Program-made: the position numbers and the translations under genes | In this document: positions 13,736 through 21,344 of the stretch, in pieces | Numbering within the stretch: position 1 is the first letter of the stretch | Layout of the letters: every line of letters begins with the position of its first letter | Assembly: GCA_002491245.1 (NCBI GenBank) | Contig: DKVO01000023.1 | Span: forward strand, 61,576-90,662 | Direction of reading: 5' to 3' | Origin: Porphyromonadaceae bacterium UBA7176 | GTDB lineage: Bacteria > Bacteroidota > Bacteroidia > Bacteroidales > Muribaculaceae | DNA length: 29,087 bases | The notes under the pieces: generated by a model | What the model was told of the DNA's origin: nothing | What the model saw: the letters and a program-made list of their open reading frames with translations, nothing else | Database searches by the model: none

Positions 13736-15853
13736 TTACAGCCCCGGGTCTAATGCGCCCGGATACATCTTCGAGATATTTCTGTCATTCCCCTTGCAAT
13801 CTTTAGCGAAATCGTCGCCTACCCATGCTGCAAACTCAGCTCCGAGGCTTGGGAAAGCAGTGCTTTTCACTTGTAGGCAGGCCGATGTGATATCAGAGAG
13901 CTTGGCATATGCCGGCATCGCGAACGATGTACCCCAGTCGAGGCAGTTGTCAGCGAATGTCGGAGTCGTGAAAGGCACTATCGAAAGGTCTTTATTCCCC
14001 ATCACGATGTCGGGCCATGTAATCATATACACGTTGTAGCCGAGCGATGAAGCCTTATGGCCGTCACCGTTGAAGAAAGATGCATCTGTGGTAGCTTTCG
14101 ACGAGCCGATGATATTGTTGAGGAAGTACGACGTGCCACCGCCCGAGAGCGACAGACGTATCACGCCTTCATGTGTCGACGACGGGTATATGGTCGAATA
14201 GAAGCTCGAGTTGACCATGAAGAAAGCATCGCCGTTGGCGTTGATCATCGGTGAGGGGTGCCAGTCGGCGGTTCCTATATAGCGGTCGCCTCGCATGGTC
14301 ACGTTATTCATCAGTATGGGGTGCTTGGAGTTGAGCGAGATACCCCAGGTGCCGTAGGCGGCATTGTCGATGAATGCCACGTTGTTGAGGAAGTGGTATC
14401 CGTTGCCGTTGCGGGAGGCTACGGCTCCCTGTTCGCAGGCACAGTTGCTGATAACCGAGTTGGAGATGCGGAGCTTGGTGTTCTGGGCGTATACTGCGGC
14501 ACCCTCGCCGGTATTGGCAAAACCGTTGATCTCACAGCCGTTGATGGTGAGGCTTGCGTTGTTGGTGTCGAAGCATAGCAGGTTGCCGGCAGCCGTGCCG
14601 TCGTATCCGCCTTCGAAATAGATGCCGTCAACTGTGATGTCGGCACCGTTACCGGCCCAGAAGAACTTGGTCTTGGACCCCGGATCAGTAGCGCTGCGCG
14701 AGAATATGGTCTTCTTCGACCTGATGTCGCGTTTGGAGATGTCGTTGCCGGTGGATGCCGGGTCGTAACCGCCGTATATCGCGAGAGTGAAAGCCTTTTT
14801 GTCGGTCGTAGAGAGGGTGGTCTCGCCACGGTAGTCGCTGAACATGTCGTAATCGCCGGCGGAGAGATAGATTGTCATACCATTCACCTTATCATATTCA
14901 GGACAGTGAATGAGGTCGCGGAAGCCTTTGAGGTCAAGTGCGTTGTCCCAGCTTGAACCCGACTTGTCTCCACGTCCTTCCGGAGTCACATAGTAGCCCG
15001 GGTCGGCCTCGTCGGTTATGTCGGTCAATACACCCGACAGAGTGCCTCCCGTCTGCCAGTCCTCGACAATGGGAGTGCCGAGTGTCACATCGCTCTTGCC
15101 GAGATACATGTCGAAGCTGTAGCTCTTGGCTTTTTCCGTGGCCGGCACGCCGTCGACAGTGAATACTTTGCCCGAGCTTGTGGTGATTGTGACGAAAGCA
15201 GCCGAGGGATTGGCGTCGCCCGGAACGATTAGAGCGACATACAAACCATCGCCGAGGTCGCAGGCTCGAACTTCTGCAGCAGTTCCGTCGGCAGGAATGC
15301 CACTGTTGGCTGAGCGTACGGTCACGCTCTCTATCGAGCCGTTATCTTTGTCGATACCGCTCACGTTGAGCACCACGCGCGACATATGGCGGTTGAAGTC
15401 GAGGAGGAGCACACCGCCGGTGGGGCAGGCGTCAACTGTCCGGTTGGCTGTCATGTAGTCGGCTGCTGTAAGTTTTTCCTTAGTTGACTGGTCGACAGGC
15501 AAGGTGAACGAGTCATAACCGGTTCCCGAAGGGTACCAGGCCTTGAATTCGATGCTGTAGTCACCCCATTTGAAGCCTTCACCTGCCGGAGTCCATTCTT
15601 CTCCGCCATAGGTGTAAGTTTCTGTGGCGCTTCCGTTGCTCACGGCAATTATGTCGCCTTGGGAGAAGAAGCGCTGGCTCTCGTCGGAGGCCATGATGTT
15701 GGCCCTTGAGAAGAAAGAGTGACGGCCTACCTCGGCGTCGATTTTCACGACGGTCGGGGTCTCGTCGGGCTGTTCCTGTTTATTTTTGTCGTCGCTGCAT
15801 GCCGTGAGCGAAGCCAAGGCTGCAAGCGCGCATATATATCTGTATTTTTTCAT
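13736..15853 (-). CDS. Surface lipoprotein with fimbrillin-like N-terminus and C-terminal beta-helix domain
   Basis: A 705-residue lipoprotein (lipobox LTAC, C19, followed by SDD, an acidic signal of the type that sends Bacteroidetes lipoproteins to the cell surface). Residues about 25-290 look like the fimbrillin/Mfa family: FSQGDIIAVSNG, YTYGGEEWTPAG, LDFNRHMSRVVLNVSG and a GLYVALIVPGD strand. Residues about 290-700 begin GDKSGSSWDNALDLKGF and form a beta-helix of the same kind as in the neighbouring genes, ending EFAAWVGDDFAKD (near 674) and YPGALDPGL. The fimbrillin-like part probably works as a spacer or polymerising module. No enzyme residues were recognised. Fifth to sixth gene spacing is 35 bases. 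Confidence 0.78.
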   Translation of the reverse strand: MKKYRYICALAALASLTACSDDKNKQEQPDETPTVVKIDAEVGRHSFFSRANIMASDESQRFFSQGDIIAVSNGSATETYTYGGEEWTPAGEGFKWGDYSIEFKAWYPSGTGYDSFTLPVDQSTKEKLTAADYMTANRTVDACPTGGVLLLDFNRHMSRVVLNVSGIDKDNGSIESVTVRSANSGIPADGTAAEVRACDLGDGLYVALIVPGDANPSAAFVTITTSSGKVFTVDGVPATEKAKSYSFDMYLGKSDVTLGTPIVEDWQTGGTLSGVLTDITDEADPGYYVTPEGRGDKSGSSWDNALDLKGFRDLIHCPEYDKVNGMTIYLSAGDYDMFSDYRGETTLSTTDKKAFTLAIYGGYDPASTGNDISKRDIRSKKTIFSRSATDPGSKTKFFWAGNGADITVDGIYFEGGYDGTAAGNLLCFDTNNASLTINGCEINGFANTGEGAAVYAQNTKLRISNSVISNCACEQGAVASRNGNGYHFLNNVAFIDNAAYGTWGISLNSKHPILMNNVTMRGDRYIGTADWHPSPMINANGDAFFMVNSSFYSTIYPSSTHEGVIRLSLSGGGTSYFLNNIIGSSKATTDASFFNGDGHKASSLGYNVYMITWPDIVMGNKDLSIVPFTTPTFADNCLDWGTSFAMPAYAKLSDITSACLQVKSTAFPSLGAEFAAWVGDDFAKDCKGNDRNISKMYPGALDPGL

Positions 15854-15888
15854 TCTGGATTCAGTTATTAGCTTTTATAAATCCGTTT

Positions 15889-16713
15889 TTAACGGGCACA
15901 TGCTTCCATGCGGCCTTTCACCTTGCCTGCATTCGATACGGAGATAGGCAGCGTATAGATGTTGTTGGCCTCGAAGGTGGTGGCTCCGTTTGCTGTCCAG
16001 CGGTATTTGCGGTCGCCGGCCTTGAATGTCACCGTGAAGTTCTCGGCATCCTGAGGTATGATAAGGCACTCATAAGTTCCGTCTGAATTTTTGAACGGAG
16101 TGATTGAGGCTGTGCTGCTGCCGTTAGGCTCAACAAGTACATCATCCTTGCCAAGGTTGCACGAGCCATTGAGCACGGTGCCATTTACCTTGAGGTTGCT
16201 CACTTCCTGGCCACCTAAATCGATGACGAGTTTGGCCATCGTGTGGCGGAGTTCGATTGAGAGCTTATTGTCCTCGGTAAGGTCGGTCTTTGGATTGACG
16301 CGCTTGCGCATGAGGAGGAAGTCGGCATTCTTGACATCGTTGGCACTCGAGTAGATGGCCGGTACGCTCACAGAGAAGGTCGATAGGCCGACACCATCTT
16401 TTGCAGGAGCGAAAGCGGCCACGGTGACAGTGTTTCGGGCCTGGTCCCATATCATTTTCTTGGCAGGATACCAAGTTTTGCCAATCTTGCTGACGGTTGT
16501 GTTGTAGCTGTATGTGTCATCGTGGATGTTCTGGATGATGAGCTGTACCTTGTCGAGGTTCTTGCTGTCGTATCCTGCGCGTGAAGACTGTCCGGCAACG
16601 CCGACCTCGATCTGTATTTCATCGGGAACAGCGGCTGTTACCGGTGCTTCTTCCTCTATCGAAGAGCAGCTTGCCAGCAGTACAGCGGCCATTGTCCATA
16701 TTATTTTCTTCAT
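15889..16713 (-). CDS. Fimbrillin-family lipoprotein
   Basis: A 274-residue lipoprotein (lipobox LLASC, C16, then SSIEEE). It shows the fimbrillin-like (Mfa/FimA type) pattern: VGVAGQSSRAGYDSKNLDKV near the N-terminus, a MIWDQARNTVTVAAFAP strand, LSIELRHTMAKLVIDLGG in the centre, and ECLIIPQDAENFTVTF followed by FEANNIYTLPISVS at the end. The central RHTMAKL element is typical of the family. Members form or cap thin fimbriae, or act as surface adhesins. Here it lies between two beta-helix lipoproteins and may be the structural partner of the fused fimbrillin domain in the next gene. No tip or assembly protein of a classical fimbrial operon is adjacent. Confidence 0.85.
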   Translation of the reverse strand: MKKIIWTMAAVLLASCSSIEEEAPVTAAVPDEIQIEVGVAGQSSRAGYDSKNLDKVQLIIQNIHDDTYSYNTTVSKIGKTWYPAKKMIWDQARNTVTVAAFAPAKDGVGLSTFSVSVPAIYSSANDVKNADFLLMRKRVNPKTDLTEDNKLSIELRHTMAKLVIDLGGQEVSNLKVNGTVLNGSCNLGKDDVLVEPNGSSTASITPFKNSDGTYECLIIPQDAENFTVTFKAGDRKYRWTANGATTFEANNIYTLPISVSNAGKVKGRMEACAR

Positions 16714-16738
16714 CGTATGGTGAATTTTGTATTGTTAA

Positions 16739-18337
16739 TTAGAGTTCTACAGCCCCGGGGGCGGTGCCGTTCTCGTTACGGGCTTTGCCGGTGGCGTCTT
16801 TTGTCTCGTTGCCATTGAGCCATTCGCTGAACTGACTGCCGAGAGCACCGGCCTTGTTGGAGCGGTATCCCTTGATGGCTGCGGTGATTTCGCCTGTGGT
16901 GGCGAGTTTGGTTATCCCTGTGGGCATTGACCAGTTTACGAGACCGGAGGATGCGTCTACATTCGCTCCGGCAGCACCTGTTATGATGGTTTCTGTGCCC
17001 GAGAGGGTAAAGAGTGGTCCGCCATCATAGTTGTTCATCAGGTTGTAGCCCTTGGATTCTGCAGGACTCTCTTCGTCGAGTTTTACTGAAGTCCGGCTGT
17101 CGTCTGAAACCATAAGGCAGTTGGTAAATTCAGAGACACCTACATTGCCGAGGTTGGCCACGCGGACGAGGCCGTAGACCGTCGAGCCGGCCGGTTCGTA
17201 GATTGTGGTGTTTGCAAGCAGACCGTCGCTCATGTAGTTGATTACGTATCCGCCACCCTTGTTTGATTTGTTGTCGACGAACGTACAGTTGTTGGCAAGC
17301 ACGGGGCTGTAGCCGTGGAGTACTATACCCCAGTCGGTGAGGATACGGTTGCCGGTAAACGAGCACCCGTCGAGGAATATGAAGCCATCCTCAGCCTGAC
17401 CGGCGAGAGCGATGTTACCACGCGAGGTCGATACACAGTTGCAGACATCGACGTTGCGCCAGTACACCTTGCCGCGGTTGAAGTAGAGCATGGCTCCACG
17501 TCCGTCCCAATCGCCGCCGGGGCCGGCGAGGTTGAAGTTGTAGATTCCGCAGTCTGTCAGGGTGAATGTGTCGTCGTTGGTACCGCTGGCTTCGAAGGCA
17601 CGGAGATAGCCCTTGTCGTCGGTAGCATAACCGGCATCGAATGAGAGATCTTCAAAAGAGACGTTGGCGCCGCTGTTGAACTTGAAGAAGGTCGTGGTGG
17701 ATGTCGGCATCGACTGCGGCTTGAGTATGGTCTTGTCTTTGCCCTGGCCTTTGATTGCGATTGTTTTAGCAATCTTTATGTTGGTGGGCAGCTCGAAAGT
17801 ACCTTCACCGAGTATCATGCTGCGGCCATTGGTGTCGAAACCATTGGAGAGCAGATCTTTCATCTCGAGTGGGCCCATAGCGTTGTCCCAGTCTGAGCCG
17901 GTGGCGTTGCCGGTAGCGGCAGGAAGTACGTGGAACTCGTCGATGAGGACATACGAAGGTGTCGCACCCTGCTTCACCAAAATATTGTATGTGCGCAGGG
18001 AGGGGTCGGCGGAGCGGAGGGTAATCGTGGCCTCGCGCTCGGTGGTGACATCACTTGTCTCTACGATGAGTTTACCGGTTACGCATCCTATGCGTCCGGC
18101 CGGTTCGGCCTTGACCCAGTCTACATCACTCGTAAAGGTCCATTCGGTGTTGGTGTAGATGTTCATGATATATTCGCCGCCGATGAAGTCGGTCTCTATC
18201 ACGGAGGGGAATACATTGCCGAGTTCATTGGAGAGCGACATCCATGAGTCCAGCTTGCCATCATCGTCGCTGCAGGACGAGAAACCCAGCAAAGCGGCGC
18301 AGAGGAGGGCTTTTAATGATTTATTGAGATATTTCAT
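16739..18337 (-). CDS. Surface lipoprotein with BACON domain and beta-helix domain
   Basis: A 532-residue lipoprotein with lipobox FSSC (C22) followed directly by SDDD, the classic acidic surface-export signal. Residues about 45-128 form a BACON domain (YTNTEWTFTSDVDWVKAEP and REATITLRSADP, ending ILVKQG), a spacer module common in Bacteroidetes surface proteins. From about residue 138 (LPAATGNATGSDWDNAMG) it continues as a right-handed beta-helix and ends with FSEWLNGNETKDATGKAR (near 504) and APGAVEL. The end motif is a diverged form of that in the two other beta-helix genes. No enzymatic motif was seen. Likely function is ligand or glycan binding on the outer surface. Confidence 0.8.
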   Translation of the reverse strand: MKYLNKSLKALLCAALLGFSSCSDDDGKLDSWMSLSNELGNVFPSVIETDFIGGEYIMNIYTNTEWTFTSDVDWVKAEPAGRIGCVTGKLIVETSDVTTEREATITLRSADPSLRTYNILVKQGATPSYVLIDEFHVLPAATGNATGSDWDNAMGPLEMKDLLSNGFDTNGRSMILGEGTFELPTNIKIAKTIAIKGQGKDKTILKPQSMPTSTTTFFKFNSGANVSFEDLSFDAGYATDDKGYLRAFEASGTNDDTFTLTDCGIYNFNLAGPGGDWDGRGAMLYFNRGKVYWRNVDVCNCVSTSRGNIALAGQAEDGFIFLDGCSFTGNRILTDWGIVLHGYSPVLANNCTFVDNKSNKGGGYVINYMSDGLLANTTIYEPAGSTVYGLVRVANLGNVGVSEFTNCLMVSDDSRTSVKLDEESPAESKGYNLMNNYDGGPLFTLSGTETIITGAAGANVDASSGLVNWSMPTGITKLATTGEITAAIKGYRSNKAGALGSQFSEWLNGNETKDATGKARNENGTAPGAVEL

Positions 18338-18365
18338 GTGTTTGCAAAGAAATATGGTTTGACAA

Positions 18366-19505
18366 TCAGCGGCGGCCTATCGAGCGGAGGTAAGCGTCGA
18401 GCTCGGCAGGACAGTCGGTCTGGATGTAGGCTACCTTGGGGTTGAGTTTCAGGAGTTCATCCATCTGGCCCGGGTCGATATCATACTCAGGAATGGAAGC
18501 GGTGAGCACGTGGAGGAGATTGATGAAGACGGGCAGGCCGGCATTGTAGGCTGCCGAAGCGTCGTTGCATCCACCGGGCCAATAGGAAATCTGGCTATAG
18601 TGTTCCCAAAGGTTCTTACCCTCGAAGTCTGTGGGAGTAGCCTGCCATTTGCCTACATGAGCGCGTTCGTTGTATGCCCAGGCATCTGCTGCTACATTGC
18701 CGTAGAAAACGACGCTTTCGGTCATGCCGATGCGCTCTACAAGCTGGAAGGCTGCATCAGGGTTGGGAAGACGGTCCATCTTGTCGATGTTGTAGTATAC
18801 ACGGCCACGGCCCTGCTCAAGGAAGGCTTCGAACGACGGTACGGTCTGGTCGGTGATGTTACCCTCACGGTCGCGGAGCTTTATTTTTTTGACAACGCTC
18901 CAGGGATTTTTCGATATGTCGATCCAGTTGCCGTTCTCGTCAGTCTCTCCGCCATCGTGGCTGATGCAGAGCACGCCGTCGCTTGTCACGGCAATATCGG
19001 TTTCGATCATATCTGCGCCGGCAGCGATAGCATCATCGACCGATGCGAGGGAGTTCTCGGCTATATTCTTGTTGGTAGTGTGGGCACGATGCGACACGAT
19101 GAGGATTTTTTTATTGTCGGGGTCTGCAAACATGCGTGTGCGCTCGTTGAGTCCGACCATTTCACCGACGGTTATTTCTTTCGTCGATGACTCGTAGGTA
19201 GGGGCTGACAATTTTATGGTGTATTTTCCCGGACGGGTGTAAGTGTGGTTGGTGTAGAGGCCGCTCTTGACGGTCTTCACCGTACCGTCGCCGAAGTCTA
19301 CAGTCACATCGAGGCCCGATGCCACATTCGAGTTATTGACACGGATGTCTTCGTAGAGCATGGAGAACTCGGGAGCGATTATGTCGATTTTATTAGATTC
19401 GGCAGGGATTTCGAGCTGGCCGTCATAATCCTCGGCGCAAGCTGCCGCGCCCATTGTCATTGCAAGGGCTATAAGGCCGCAGAAATACATATTTTTACGT
19501 TTCAT
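18366..19505 (-). CDS. Lipoprotein glycerophosphodiester phosphodiesterase with N-terminal PKD-like domain
   Basis: Predicted to hydrolyse glycerophosphodiesters to an alcohol and glycerol-3-phosphate. The 379-residue protein is a lipoprotein (GAAAC, C23, followed by AED), likely surface-exposed. Residues about 45-115 form a PKD-like fold (VDFGDGTV and HTYTRPGKYTIKL). The GDPD barrel follows, with H139-R140 in VSHRAH, E150, the metal pair E168 and D170 in MIETDIAVTSDG, and H183 in ISHDGG; the Glu-Leu-Lys site appears as NIDK. The TQTDC-like C-terminal strand reads AYIQTDCPAELDAY. It lies 21 bases after susD, so its substrate is probably what SusCD imports. It is the only recognisable enzyme of the cluster. 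Confidence 0.9.
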   Translation of the reverse strand: MKRKNMYFCGLIALAMTMGAAACAEDYDGQLEIPAESNKIDIIAPEFSMLYEDIRVNNSNVASGLDVTVDFGDGTVKTVKSGLYTNHTYTRPGKYTIKLSAPTYESSTKEITVGEMVGLNERTRMFADPDNKKILIVSHRAHTTNKNIAENSLASVDDAIAAGADMIETDIAVTSDGVLCISHDGGETDENGNWIDISKNPWSVVKKIKLRDREGNITDQTVPSFEAFLEQGRGRVYYNIDKMDRLPNPDAAFQLVERIGMTESVVFYGNVAADAWAYNERAHVGKWQATPTDFEGKNLWEHYSQISYWPGGCNDASAAYNAGLPVFINLLHVLTASIPEYDIDPGQMDELLKLNPKVAYIQTDCPAELDAYLRSIGRR

Positions 19506-19526
19506 AAATTTGACAAATTAAGAAGA

Positions 19527-21329
19527 TTAGCGGATGCTCTTGTAGCCCGGGTTCTGCACCAGGTAGGGGTTTTGAGACATCTGGGTACTGGAGAGGGGGA
19601 AGAGTTCGTAGTGCTTGTCGGGGTCGGCCGGTTTATCCCACCATGCGTCCTGGAAACGTCCGAAGCGGATAAGGTCGGTGCGGCGGCGTGCCTCGAAGAG
19701 GAACTCGCGTCCCCATTCGTCGAGCATCTCGTCCATGTCGAGTGTCACAAGACCGCTGTCGCTGCCTTTGTAGGCTATCGAGGCAAGGAACCCGTTTTCT
19801 TTGTAGTTGCGTTTGCGCACGCTGTTGAGGAGAGCGCCGGCACCGGTTGCATCGCCGTTGCGGAGCATACACTCAGCTTTGGAGTAGATGATTTCGGCGT
19901 AGCGAAGCACGGCAAAATCCGACTCTTTGAAGTAACCGCCATCGTAAGGATACCAGGGGTATTTCATCACGAAGAGGCCTGAGTTGAAGTCTCCGCTCTC
20001 GAGTTTCGACTCGGCAAGTGCGGCATTGGTGATAGTGCCGGTGGGGGCGCCGGAGGTGAACATGCCCACCTGGTCGCGCAGATAGATGTCGTAGCCTTGC
20101 GGTGCACGGGCGTAGCCGCTGCCCGAGTTGGGGTCGAGGATATAGCCTTCGAGGAACATCATGCCTTCACGGGTGTTGTCGGAGGTGTTTTTGTATTGTT
20201 TCCAACGGGCATCCTGCGATATTTTGCTATATTTCTCGAATTTCTGCGACACGCATCCGAGTTGGTAAGTGAATGTGTTACGAGGCTTTGAGTTGTCGTA
20301 GCTCGGCGAGATGCAGTAACGGGGGTTACGTGCGCCTTCCTTTTCGATACCGAGATAGTTCTGGCAACCGTAGGGCAACGAGCGGCCGTAGATGGTGGCA
20401 CGGGCGTTGTTGTAGATCCATGTTGTGGTTGCGAAAGAGCTTGAGAATGCGAATATCACCTCATCTGAAGTCTCGTTGTTCCAGTCGAAAGGAGCATCCC
20501 AGCGGTCGTCGATGGCATAGTAGCCAAATTCGCCGTTGATTATGCGGTCGCACATGGCGATACATTCGTTCCACATCGATTTGCCGATCCATACCTCGGC
20601 GTTGAGGTAATGGCGGACCAGAAGGGCTGCGGCTGCGCCCTTTGTGAACTGTCCCTGCATTGCGGCGTTGCCCCCTTGGCCTTGCTTGGCCGGGAGGAGC
20701 TTGATGCACTCAAGCAACTCGTTTTCAATCCAGTCGAAAGCCTCCTGGGGAGTCTTTTGTGTCTGGTCTTCGACAGTGAGTTCGTCGGAAGCCTTGTATT
20801 CGGTCTGTATCACGATGTTGCGGTAGCAGTTGAAGAGACGTTGGTAAGCATAGGCCCTGATAGCGACAACTTGGCCGCGGAGTCCATCCCATTCAGCCTG
20901 ATCGAAACCGAATTGCTCGGGATTGAGACGGTCGAGCTCGCCGAGCATGAAGTTGGCCTGGGCTACACAGCCGTAGTTGTTGGTCCATTCCGATGTCCAT
21001 TCTCCGCGGCTTGCGTCGTTCTGGTTGATATCGTCCATCTGGTGGCGGTGATACTGCACCCATTTGTTTCCGTCGGTCCACCAGTCGTGGCGATATGTGG
21101 TCACAATCTGGTCGGCCGGAAGTTCTTCGTGCTCCATAACCTGCCAGTGTGCCCAATACATGTGCTCGAAGGGGCGGAAAACGGCATGTATGACGTCGGA
21201 TTTCTTATTGTAGTAGTTTTCTCCTGTCACTTGGTCGTATACCGTCTCAGAGAGGTCGGTACAGGCCGTGCTGCCGCCAACGAAGGCTGCGGCAAGACTG
21301 AGGAGAGCGATATATTTGCTTGTTTTCAT
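19527..21329 (-). CDS. SusD/RagB-family outer membrane nutrient-binding lipoprotein
   Basis: Lid and substrate-binding partner of the SusC channel. The 600-residue lipoprotein (STAC, C23, then TDLSETVYDQVTGENYY, the typical SusD start) contains the family's helical TPR-like core: AIRAYAYQRLFNCYRNI near 170, GAAAALLVRHYLNAEVW near 240, and the C-terminal signature FAVLRYAEIIYSKAECMLRNG with LDEWGREFLFEARRRTDLIRFG and FPLSSTQMSQNP. It directly follows susC with 15 bases between. The substrate cannot be read from the sequence; no glycan-degrading enzyme accompanies it. Confidence 0.97.
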   Translation of the reverse strand: MKTSKYIALLSLAAAFVGGSTACTDLSETVYDQVTGENYYNKKSDVIHAVFRPFEHMYWAHWQVMEHEELPADQIVTTYRHDWWTDGNKWVQYHRHQMDDINQNDASRGEWTSEWTNNYGCVAQANFMLGELDRLNPEQFGFDQAEWDGLRGQVVAIRAYAYQRLFNCYRNIVIQTEYKASDELTVEDQTQKTPQEAFDWIENELLECIKLLPAKQGQGGNAAMQGQFTKGAAAALLVRHYLNAEVWIGKSMWNECIAMCDRIINGEFGYYAIDDRWDAPFDWNNETSDEVIFAFSSSFATTTWIYNNARATIYGRSLPYGCQNYLGIEKEGARNPRYCISPSYDNSKPRNTFTYQLGCVSQKFEKYSKISQDARWKQYKNTSDNTREGMMFLEGYILDPNSGSGYARAPQGYDIYLRDQVGMFTSGAPTGTITNAALAESKLESGDFNSGLFVMKYPWYPYDGGYFKESDFAVLRYAEIIYSKAECMLRNGDATGAGALLNSVRKRNYKENGFLASIAYKGSDSGLVTLDMDEMLDEWGREFLFEARRRTDLIRFGRFQDAWWDKPADPDKHYELFPLSSTQMSQNPYLVQNPGYKSIR

Positions 21330-21344
21330 TTTATCCTTGACTGA

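Noticed and set aside
11060..18337. Pectate lyase or GH28 identity for the beta-helix proteins
   Set aside because: The fold is shared with these enzymes but no catalytic Asp, Lys or Arg clusters of those families were recognised by eye.
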